A stretch of 12,985 bases of DNA from Candidatus Uhrbacteria bacterium. GTDB lineage: Bacteria > Patescibacteriota > Patescibacteriia > UBA9934 > GWF2-40-263. Positions 1-5,729 of the stretch are shown piece by piece. Under the pieces are notes generated by a model. The model saw only the letters and a list, made by a program, of their open reading frames with translations, was not told the origin of the DNA and did no database searches. Positions within the stretch are counted from its first letter, which is position 1. Every line of letters starts with the position of its first letter. The translations under genes and the position numbers were made by a program. The stretch covers positions 1-12,985 of the forward strand of contig JAHFIS010000005.1 of assembly GCA_023246275.1 (NCBI GenBank), given 5' to 3'.

Positions 1-546
1 CATTCCGTTGAATCTTTTAAAGAGTGCGTCGAATATTTTAAAATCTTGTCCATTGGAACCAGAAATCGGGCGTGTCAGATACTTTGCGTTCGTTGGTATG
101 GGATATCGTCCACGCCAGCTTACACATGTAGACCAACGATAGATACAATCCGTTATCATCTCCGATTCCGTACTCTCAATATCGCACCCAACTTCTTTTA
201 TCAGCGCCATCAGGTTGTGATTTGTACCGTGTATGGATCTAAGCTTCGTTGGAAATTCTGCAGAGCCATTTTGAATGATCAGTGCCTCAAGTAGGTTCTC
301 CAGAGACAAGCCCATCAGTAATTGGATTTCATTTGTGAGCGTCTGAACGCCTGATTCCGGATCTCCATCTAACCGTCCTATCGTACTGGCATCCCACAGT
401 AATCTCACTGCGTTATATTTGTTTGTGGCATGAATTTTCCAGAGAGCAATACATTCTCCGCGGGATTTTAATAAATCGCTTGCTTGCATTTCCGTGAGAT
501 CGCGCATAGGAGAGCTGTCGCTCGTGCAGCTATTTTTCAAGCCCAT
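1..546 (-). CDS. HEPN-like domain protein, 3' end beyond window
   Basis: An open frame runs from an ATG at 546 to the left edge with no stop, giving 182 visible residues. Residues 68-95 form an amphipathic stretch resembling a GLSLENLLEALII helix. It is followed by an HGTNHNLMALIKEVG segment (106-120) and a WRGRYPIP segment (144-151). The order of a long helix, a 'H.L..L...G' segment and a 'W.GRYP' segment resembles HEPN-like proteins found in accessory regions, many of which are RNases or toxin partners. I see no clear R-x4-6-H catalytic motif, so activity is uncertain. The start is ambiguous. ATG 546 overlaps the upstream gene by 17 bp, while ATGs at 507 and 489 are in frame, and none has a good ribosome binding site. 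Codon use is AT-rich (TTA, ATA, AAT), unlike the genes to the right. Family assignment is inferred from motif appearance only. Confidence 0.6.
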   Translation of the reverse strand, partial: MGLKNSCTSDSSPMRDLTEMQASDLLKSRGECIALWKIHATNKYNAVRLLWDASTIGRLDGDPESGVQTLTNEIQLLMGLSLENLLEALIIQNGSAEFPTKLRSIHGTNHNLMALIKEVGCDIESTESEMITDCIYRWSTCVSWRGRYPIPTNAKYLTRPISGSNGQDFKIFDALFKRFNGM

Positions 547-874
547 TAGATCTCAAACAGAAATCATATTCTTTGCTCGTAGATTTTCTCCAATAGTCCA
601 TTGCACTTACGGCGGAAGATCCGACCTTTTTTCGCATCATTAATTTTGCCTCGGCCTCGGCATTAAGTCCCTCCCAAGTATTTAGATCTAAGTTTGATGT
701 ATTAGGGACAATAACTGACTCATCGCCCGAGATAGCCTTAATCTCGGGTGACTGCTCATGAATCCATGAGCAGTTCTTGCGGATTGTTGAGGGTCTCAAT
801 TCAAACCAATAAAATGTTGTTGCAACGACGCTAAACAGTATCAGAGAGACAAGTATCTTTGCGGGTTTGTACAT
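530..874 (-). CDS. Small membrane-anchored protein of unknown function
   Basis: This 114-residue protein has an N-terminal hydrophobic segment (about residues 7-24, after the start MYKPAK) that fits a single membrane anchor or uncleaved signal peptide. The remainder, about 90 polar residues with two cysteines, would then lie outside the membrane. I do not recognise the family. It begins only 7 bp after the smc stop codon on the same strand. The nearest SD-like element, a GAGG inside the smc 3' end, lies rather far upstream. Its end overlaps the next gene to the left by 17 bp if that gene starts at 546, so the two are probably co-transcribed. Base composition is AT-rich compared with smc, suggesting this gene and its neighbour have a different origin. 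The reading frame is convincing; the function is unknown. Confidence 0.6.
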   Translation of the reverse strand: MYKPAKILVSLILFSVVATTFYWFELRPSTIRKNCSWIHEQSPEIKAISGDESVIVPNTSNLDLNTWEGLNAEAEAKLMMRKKVGSSAVSAMDYWRKSTSKEYDFCLRSNGLEK

Positions 875-881
875 ATTTTTT

Positions 882-3124
882 CTAATGCCTCGCGCTCGCC
901 CCGGCCGTCACGTCGCTCAAATTCACGCTGAGCAGGTTCGACACGCCGTCGTCGCCCATCGTTACGCCGTAGAGGACGTCCGCCTTCTCCATCGTGGCGC
1001 GGTTGTGGGTGATGACGATGAATTGGGTGAGCTTGGCCAGCTCCTCGAGGATGCCGGCGAAGCGGAAGGTGTTGGCTTCGTCGAGCGCGGCGTCGACCTC
1101 GTCGAGGACCACGAACGGGCCCGGGTTCACGGCCATGATCGCCGAGACGAGGGCGATCGAGGTCAGGGCTCGCTCGCCGCCCGAGAGGAGGTTGAGCGCC
1201 TTGAGCTTCTTGCCCGGCGGCGTCGCCTGGATGTCGATGCCGACCACGCGGTCCTCGCGCTCCTTGATCCGCAGCGCGATGCGTTCCGTCTCCGTCCCGT
1301 CGACCCCTTCGACCCCTTCGACCCCCTTGTCCACCTCGTCCCGCGACATCTTCACCAGCGAGCAGCTTCCGCCGCCGAACAGCATCTTGAAGTACTTCTC
1401 GAACTCGTCGTTGATCTTCTTGAACGCCTTCTCGGACTGCCTGTGAATTTCCTCGTCGAGCTCGTCGATGATCTTCTCCGTGTCCGCCACGGCCGAGCGC
1501 AGATCGCTCACCTGGCCGTCGAGAAACGAGAACCGCGCGTTCGTCTCCTCGAATTCCTTCACGATCTCGGGATCGATCCCGCCGATGAGCTCGAGCTTGT
1601 AGCGCAGGCGCTGGATCTCGGGATACGTCGCGGCGGTGTCGACCGTGACTTCGACGCGGCGGCCGCGGATGTCGCCGGCGAGCTCCTTGAGCTGCTCGTC
1701 CATGTCGCGGCCAAGGTTCGCCTGGCGTTCCTCGAGGCGGGCGAGGTCGATGGCGACCGCGTTGCGCTGGTTCTCGACCGCGTGAATCGCCTGCTGCCGC
1801 TGGCGCAGGTCACGCTGGAGGTCAAACAGCTCGGTACGCACCTGCTTCTCGGTGACGGCGCGCGACTTCATGCTCTCCTCCAGCGTCCGCAGCTCGGCCT
1901 CGGTCCCGGCGATCAGCTCGCCAAGTTCGACGACCCTCGCGACAAGTTTCGGATCGCTCACCACGTCCTCCGGGCTCGGCCGCTGGAGCCGCGACACGAG
2001 CGTCGTCGACGATTCAAGAAGCTCGTCAATCTTCGCGTAAATCTCCTCCGTCGTACTCAGCTGCCTGATCCCCTTGATCCCCTCGGTCACTCCTTCGATC
2101 CCCTCGATGATTTTGGTAAGCGGCAGCGGCGCCCAGTTGCTCTGCGCGCGCACCTTCGCCATCTCGATTTCCTTCTGCACCTTGAACTGCTCGTCGCGGA
2201 ATCCCGAGCGACGCTTCTGCGTCTCGTTGTATTCCTTCTGGATTGCCACGAGCCCGTCGTCCTGAACGTCCTTCTCCTTTTCCTCGCGCTCCATTGCCGT
2301 GACTTTCTCCACGAGCGCGGCGACCTCGGACGTTTCCTTGGTCACCTGAATGTCGAGCCGCGAGAATTTCTCCTTCACGCCCACGAGCTCGTCGGTAAGC
2401 TGCCACCACATCGTCCCGAAGTATCCCTGCTCGAGCTCGCGCAGTTTCTTCTCGACCTCCTCGCGTTCTTGGAGCCGCGACACTTGGCGCTTGAGTGACT
2501 TGAGGCGCGGCTCGATCTCGGTGAGGAGCATCTCGACCTCGGCGAGGTTCTCGTACGTCCGCTTCAGCTTCAACATCGACTCATGTCGCTTGATCTGAAA
2601 CTGCTTCACTCCGGTGGCGTCGTCGAAGAACGCCTTGCGCTCCTCGGGGGAGGAAACGAGGATGTGGTCGACCATCCCCTGGCCGATGACGGAATAGGAC
2701 CGCTGGCCCACGTTGGCCTGCGCGAGCAACAGCTGGATGTCGGAAAGCCGCGCGGCCGAGCCGTCAGGAGATACTCGGAGTTGCCGTCGCGGTACAGCCG
2801 GCGGGTGACGGTTACCTCCGCGAAGTCGATCGGCATGGTGTGGTCCTCGTTGTTGAACGTCATCGAAACCTCGGCGAATCCGGAGCGCCCGCGACCCTCG
2901 GATCCCGAAAAGATCACGTCCTGCGACTCCTTCCCGCGAAGCAGCTTCAGCGACTGCTCGCCAAGCACCCACCGGATCGCGTCCGAAAAGTTCGATTTTC
3001 CCGACCCGTTCGGCCCGACGACCGCGGTAATCGGCGATACCCCGCCCTTGGGAGGAAGGAACGACAGCGTCGTTTTCTGCGCGAATGTCTTGAATCCTTG
3101 GAGTTCGAGCTTGAGGAGAAACAT
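882..3124 (-). CDS. smc: Short SMC chromosome-segregation ATPase, frameshifted
   Basis: SMC ATPases bind and organise chromosomal DNA. The start MFLLKLELQGFKTFA at 3124 is typical of SMC. Residues 1-120 contain the Walker A motif GPNGSGKS (37-44) and end with SEYLL. The frame then shifts near 2764, and the other frame continues with GSAARLSDIQLLLAQANVG, SYSVIGQG and PEER. Restoring one base would give about 747 residues. The C-terminal head has the LSGGERAL signature (about 648), Walker B VVLDEVDAALDE (about 672) and ITHNRATMEKAD. Bacterial SMCs are usually about 1,150-1,200 residues. Here each arm is only about 130-150 residues, and no hinge domain or zinc hook is visible between them. A proline/glycine-rich break (about 330-385) sits where the hinge should be. 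An extended -10 promoter lies 32 bp upstream. The shift may be a sequencing error or real inactivation. Confidence 0.88.
1301..1327 (-). repeat. 9-bp tandem repeat inside smc
   Basis: Three tandem copies of a 9-bp unit (plus strand CGACCCCTT) lie in the smc frame. They encode the tripeptide series GVE-GVE-GVD just after the conserved LFGGG segment of the C-terminal head. The unit keeps the frame and adds a low-complexity loop. Confidence 0.8.
2066..2110 (-). repeat. Degenerate 9-bp repeat at the SMC arm apex
   Basis: A degenerate array of about five 9-bp units encodes EGIEGVTEGIKGI in the middle of smc. It is the same glycine-hydrophobic-charged tripeptide pattern as the array at 1301-1327. 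It lies at the proline/glycine-rich break that replaces the hinge. Confidence 0.7.
2760..2767 (-). other. smc: One-base frameshift site in smc
   Basis: The N-terminal frame reads ...SEYLL and then leaves the SMC family. The other frame resumes exactly at GSAARLSDIQ, which is the next conserved SMC block. Adding one base between 2764 and 2765 would join them as EYLLNGSAARL or EYLLDGSAARL. I see no slippery heptamer here, so programmed shifting is unlikely. Confidence 0.8.
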
Positions 3125-3155
3125 AGGGGACGGGAGGGGATACGATAACGGGGAA

Positions 3156-3164
3156 ATTATAGCA
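3156..3164 (-). promoter_or_regulatory. Extended -10 promoter of smc
   Basis: On the minus strand the sequence TGCTATAAT gives a perfect -10 hexamer with a TGn extension. It predicts a start near 3149, about 25 nt before the smc ATG at 3124. No good -35 box is present, which is common for extended -10 promoters. It lies next to, and partly overlaps, the divergent plus-strand promoter at 3171-3199. Confidence 0.6.
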
Positions 3165-3170
3165 CAGACG

Positions 3171-3199
3171 TTGACAGGGAAGGGACCCCGTGGTTTTAT
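3171..3199 (+). promoter_or_regulatory. Promoter of leader ORF and MFS gene
   Basis: A perfect TTGACA (3171-3176) is followed by a 17-bp spacer and TTTTAT (3194-3199, four of six matches). The predicted start is near 3206, only a base or two before the ATG at 3208, so the transcript would be essentially leaderless. I find no other promoter between here and the MFS gene at 3374. Confidence 0.6.
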
Positions 3200-3207
3200 G
3201 AATAGGT

Positions 3208-3312
3208 ATGAACAACGCGTGCCGCGTCAACCAGGGTTACGCAGCCATCTTGTCCGATTGGACGAAGATGCAGCTTTCGTATTCCCGAGTCGGCGCGACG
3301 ATGGCGAGGTAA
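3208..3312 (+). CDS. Putative 34-residue leader peptide
   Basis: This short frame (ATG 3208, TAA 3310-3312) begins MNNACRVNQGY and ends SRVGATMAR. I do not recognise it. Evidence that it is translated: 27 of its 33 internal codons end in G or C, like neighbouring genes; a TTGACA promoter places the transcript start at its ATG; and its stop codon lies exactly in the loop of an 11-bp hairpin. A second strong hairpin and then the MFS gene's ribosome binding site follow. The layout fits a leader peptide controlling the MFS gene. It could instead be a free-standing small protein with a terminator, or chance coding within a small RNA. Confidence 0.45.
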   Translation: MNNACRVNQGYAAILSDWTKMQLSYSRVGATMAR

Positions 3313-3325
3313 TTCCTCGCCATCG
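3299..3325 (+). promoter_or_regulatory. Hairpin with leader stop codon in its loop
   Basis: CGATGGCGAGG (3299-3309) and CCTCGCCATCG (3315-3325) form a perfect 11-bp stem with loop TAATT, which contains the leader ORF stop codon. No T tract follows, so it is not a terminator alone. A ribosome terminating on the leader ORF would have to open it. Confidence 0.65.
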
Positions 3326-3363
3326 AAAGCCGGCCCGGGAATTTCCCCGGGCCGGCTTTGTTT
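3326..3363 (+). terminator. Terminator-like hairpin before the MFS gene
   Basis: AAAGCCGGCCCGGG (3326-3339) pairs perfectly over 14 bp with CCCGGGCCGGCTTT (3346-3359), followed by GTTTA. The stem is very strong but the T tract is short. It abuts the previous hairpin with no gap and ends a few bases before the AGGAG site of the MFS gene. It could terminate the small upstream transcript, act as an attenuator, or both. Confidence 0.65.
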
Positions 3364-3373
3364 AGGAGCAGAA

Positions 3374-4555
3374 ATGAACCGTATGAAATCGACGACCACC
3401 TACTATCTCTTCACCTTCCTCTTCCGCCTCGGACTCGGCGCGACGATGTCGCTGTACACGCCGTTCCTGGCGGACATCGGGCTGACGTTCGCGCAGATCG
3501 CGACGGTCAACGCGGTGTACTGGATCGCGACGCTTTCGTTCGAGATCCCCACGGGGATGCTCGCAGATGGGCGCGGGCGCGGATGGAGCGTGATGATGGG
3601 ATCGCTCTTTTACGCGGCAGGCGGCTTCTGGTACTCGCTCGCGCACGGGTTCTGGCACGCGGTGAGCGCGGAGCTGATCATCGCGGTCGGCGCGGCGTTC
3701 ATCTCGGGCGCGTTGTCGAGCTGGATCGTGGACGCGCCGGACCGGAAGGGAACGCTCTCGCACGTGTTCGGAACCGCGACGGCGATCGCGGGACTCGCGA
3801 CGGTTCTCGGGACGCTGCTCGGCGTCCATCTCGCCGCTCCGTTCGGCCGCGGCGTCGCGTTCGCGATCGAAGGGATGACCGCGGTGCTCGCGTTCGTCGT
3901 CGCGGCGGGCCTGATGCGCGGGAAGGAGCTCGAGCACCCGATGGGAGAGTTCGACGCGCTCGGCCGCGCGTTCCGGCACCTGCGCTCGTCGCCGACGATG
4001 CTCTGGGCCGCGGCGATGCAGGCGTCGTACGGGATCTTCCAGACGTTCAACATGTTCTGGGCTCCGCTGATGCTGAAGCATCTCGACATGAACGGAGTCG
4101 GGTACACCTGGATCGGCATGTACGCGGTCGTGGCGGCGTCGGGCTTCCTCGTTCGCACGCGCTTCGGCCAGAAGGACGGCACCGGCGCGGGAATGGCCCT
4201 CGCCCTCGCGTTCGCCGCCGCCCCGATGCTCGCCTTCGCCATCCTCCCGCCGCTCGCCGCCTGGTTCGCCCTCCTCGCCATTCACGAGCTCGGCCGCGGA
4301 GCCTTCGCCCCGTTCGCCGACGCGTACGTCCACGAGCGCATCGAGTCGGGCTACCGCGCCACGTTCTCCTCGCTCCAGTCGTTCGCCCAGGAGGCGGGAA
4401 TGGCCGCGACCCTCGTGGTCCTCGCGTTCGCCATGCGCCCGTTCGACAACGATCCGCGCGCGATCGTCTGGATGTGGGCGATCGCGGGAGCCGTGTCGCT
4501 CGGGGTTACGGCGACGCTATGGGTGAGAAGGCCGAGACTGCCGGATGCTCCGTGA
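3374..4555 (+). CDS. MFS transporter
   Basis: This is a 393-residue multi-pass inner-membrane protein of the major facilitator superfamily, moving an unknown solute by proton-coupled or facilitated transport. It has the expected length for about 12 helices. Loop 2-3 carries the family motif A in the form GMLADGRGRGWSV (61-73). The N-terminal helix starts near residue 8, and a polar central loop lies around residues 180-200. AGGAG at 3364-3368, five bases before the ATG, supports the start. Motif A and the single-polypeptide form resemble drug-efflux-type members, but the substrate cannot be read from sequence. The upstream leader ORF and two hairpins suggest inducible expression. A terminator hairpin encloses its stop codon. 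Confidence 0.85.
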   Translation: MNRMKSTTTYYLFTFLFRLGLGATMSLYTPFLADIGLTFAQIATVNAVYWIATLSFEIPTGMLADGRGRGWSVMMGSLFYAAGGFWYSLAHGFWHAVSAELIIAVGAAFISGALSSWIVDAPDRKGTLSHVFGTATAIAGLATVLGTLLGVHLAAPFGRGVAFAIEGMTAVLAFVVAAGLMRGKELEHPMGEFDALGRAFRHLRSSPTMLWAAAMQASYGIFQTFNMFWAPLMLKHLDMNGVGYTWIGMYAVVAASGFLVRTRFGQKDGTGAGMALALAFAAAPMLAFAILPPLAAWFALLAIHELGRGAFAPFADAYVHERIESGYRATFSSLQSFAQEAGMAATLVVLAFAMRPFDNDPRAIVWMWAIAGAVSLGVTATLWVRRPRLPDAP

Positions 4556-4572
4556 TGGGCGTCCGGTTTTTT
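4541..4572 (+). terminator. Terminator enclosing the MFS stop codon
   Basis: CCGGATGC (4541-4548) pairs with GCGTCCGG (4559-4566), 8 bp with one G-U pair, followed by six T. The TGA stop (4553-4555) lies in the loop. Confidence 0.75.
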
Positions 4573-4594
4573 GTTCCGACGTTGCCGTTACGCG

Positions 4595-4623
4595 TTGACG
4601 ATCGGGCGTGGTTGTGCAACGAT
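4595..4623 (+). promoter_or_regulatory. Possible promoter of the 4646 gene
   Basis: TTGACG (4595-4600) is followed by a 17-bp spacer and AACGAT (4618-4623). The -35 is good and the -10 is weak. It lies between a terminator and the next gene, where a promoter is expected. Confidence 0.4.
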
Positions 4624-4645
4624 GCGTGCGCAATCGGGAGATTCC

Positions 4646-5044
4646 ATGGTCCCTTCGTTCAAAGTTCGTCTCACGACCGACGGTGCCGAGCTCCTTCGTC
4701 GTCTCGTCGCGGCCGAGGAGAGATGCGCGGCCGCAGAACGCGCCCGCATGACCGACGAGGCCGAGCGCCGAGCGGCCCACACGTGCGAACGGCTGCTCGA
4801 GGAGCTTGATCAGGTCGGCGTCGACGACCGTCTGGTGATCATCTACTCGGACTTCGAGAAGCCCGATACGTTCACGGCCATGGAGCTCGCCGTCCTTGGT
4901 CGGCTACTCGGCGTCTCGTTCAAGCGGACCAAGTTCGTCAAGCGCACCGACGAGGAACACATCCGCCTGGATTCTCCCGCGTACGTGTTCTCCATGACCC
5001 GCCGGGAACTCGTCACCCTGCTCAAGACATCCTCTCCGTCCTAG
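4646..5044 (+). CDS. Hypothetical protein, 132 residues
   Basis: I do not recognise this protein. Residues 1-15 (MVPSFKVRLTTDGAE) lead into a long charged, alanine- and arginine-rich helix (about 15-55). A more compact C-terminal half follows, with a strand-like VDDRLVIIYSD segment and a basic KRTKFVKR patch near residue 92. It has no signal peptide or membrane segment, so it is probably cytoplasmic. The ATG at 4646 is preferred over upstream in-frame starts because GGGAG lies five bases before it. The gene sits alone between two terminators and is therefore probably monocistronic. The alternating helix and basic patch could bind nucleic acid or a partner protein, but this is a guess. Confidence 0.7.
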   Translation: MVPSFKVRLTTDGAELLRRLVAAEERCAAAERARMTDEAERRAAHTCERLLEELDQVGVDDRLVIIYSDFEKPDTFTAMELAVLGRLLGVSFKRTKFVKRTDEEHIRLDSPAYVFSMTRRELVTLLKTSSPS

Positions 5045-5062
5045 CCGGACGGTTTTTTCTTT
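5036..5062 (+). terminator. Terminator enclosing the stop codon
   Basis: CCGTCC (5036-5041) pairs with GGACGG (5047-5052) around a five-base loop that contains the TAG stop of the preceding gene. It is followed by TTTTTTCTTTT. This is a strong intrinsic terminator. Confidence 0.85.
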
Positions 5063-5093
5063 TAGGTCGATTCCCGTGATGGTTTGAAACGAG

Positions 5094-5174
5094 ATACCGG
5101 GTGACTTTCATGCGACCGCACGAAATCCACCAGGCTGGTGAGTTTCGTGCGGTCGTACTAAAATGACCCGGTAT
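5094..5174. promoter_or_regulatory. 81-bp dyad, probable operator of the PaaX-like gene
   Basis: Three blocks are symmetric about base 5134. The outer arms are ATACCGGGT (5094-5102) and ACCCGGTAT (5166-5174). The middle arms are CGACCGCACGAAA (5113-5125) and TTTCGTGCGGTCG (5143-5155). The inner arms are CACCAG (5128-5133) and CTGGTG (5135-5140). Outer and middle arms are separated by 10 bp on both sides. The right arm covers the probable -10 box and the first two bases of the start codon, so a bound protein would block transcription. No T tract follows, so it is not a terminator. Autoregulation by the downstream repressor is inferred. Confidence 0.7.
5159..5164 (+). promoter_or_regulatory. 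Probable -10 box of the PaaX-like gene
   Basis: TAAAAT (five of six matches) ends 8 bp before the ATG at 5173, predicting a leaderless transcript. No convincing -35 box lies 17 bp upstream, where the dyad is located. There is no Shine-Dalgarno sequence before the ATG. Confidence 0.45.
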
Positions 5175-5679
5175 GGCAAAGCGTAAGAGCAGTGAAATCG
5201 TAAAGGACGTCCTCATCGGTCTCTATGAGACCGCGGATTGCACCGGGTCGCAGTATCACCAGCTTGGGAAAACCTATCCGCAGATTCTCGCGATCCGCGC
5301 GGCGAAGGAACGCGAACGACAAATGGACGCAATCCGCGGGATGCGCCGTCGCAAGCTCATCGAGACTCGCGTTACGGCGGACGGTCTTGAGATCGCCCTT
5401 ACGTCGGACGGGGCGATGCGCGCCGTCCGCGAGGCCGTCAAAGGTAATCGCACCAAGCTTCCCGCCGGCCAGTCCTGCATGGTCCTGTTCGACATTCCCG
5501 AGAGCGCGAACGCCTCGCGCAACGCGTTTAGATACTTCCTGAAGGATGCCGGATTCAAGATGGTCCAGCTCAGCGTCTGGGAAAGCCCGTTCGACGTCTT
5601 CCGCGACGTGCTCAACTTCGTTACCGCCGCGGCAATCGACAAGTGGGTGACGGTCGTGGACGCGCAGGTGCGGACGTAG
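5173..5679 (+). CDS. PaaX-like transcriptional regulator with Cas2-like fold
   Basis: This 168-residue protein has an N-terminal region rich in basic residues, with a likely winged helix (about 5-80, including MRRRKLIETRVTADGLEIALTSDG split across a turn). The C-terminal half has the Cas2/PaaX-like ferredoxin signature: MVLFDIPE (103-110), a helix with R and F residues, GFKMVQLSVWESP (127-139), then a helix and a final strand WVTVVDAQVRT. In PaaX-type regulators this half mediates dimerisation. No CRISPR array or other cas gene is visible, so a Cas2 role in spacer acquisition is unlikely. The gene follows a terminator and a large dyad that runs into its start codon, which fits an autorepressor. 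Its target genes other than itself are unknown. Confidence 0.7.
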   Translation: MAKRKSSEIVKDVLIGLYETADCTGSQYHQLGKTYPQILAIRAAKERERQMDAIRGMRRRKLIETRVTADGLEIALTSDGAMRAVREAVKGNRTKLPAGQSCMVLFDIPESANASRNAFRYFLKDAGFKMVQLSVWESPFDVFRDVLNFVTAAAIDKWVTVVDAQVRT

Positions 5680-5689
5680 GCGTCTCCGA

Positions 5690-5718
5690 TTGACCCCAGG
5701 CCAAACCGGTGGTAGGAT
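5690..5718 (+). promoter_or_regulatory. Promoter of the DHH gene
   Basis: TTGACC (5690-5695) is followed by a 17-bp spacer and TAGGAT (5713-5718). It predicts a start near 5725, about five bases before the ATG at 5730, so the mRNA would be nearly leaderless. It resembles the TTGACC-17-TAGGGT candidate at 11968. Confidence 0.55.
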
Positions 5719-5729
5719 CACCCATCGCT

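Noticed and set aside
867..2498. A 543-codon plus-strand open frame
   Set aside because: It lies opposite smc, has a low-complexity Arg/Leu/Asp/His-rich product and no start signal. It is an antisense shadow caused by GC-rich codon positions.
2760..2770. Programmed ribosomal frameshift in smc
   Set aside because: No slippery heptamer is visible near the site, and SMC proteins are not known to need frameshifting. A missing base is simpler.
3125..3230. Upstream extension of the second smc frame to 3230
   Set aside because: The extension has no SMC similarity. The true N-terminus, with Walker A, starts at 3124 in the other frame.
5173..5679. Genuine Cas2 of a CRISPR system
   Set aside because: There is no repeat-spacer array or other cas gene in the window, and the protein has an extra N-terminal region as in PaaX-type regulators.
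5671..5685. Small hairpin at the stop of the PaaX-like gene
   Set aside because: Only GACG-TAGG-CGTC, about four pairs, with no T tract. It is too weak to count as a terminator or as another stop-in-loop case.
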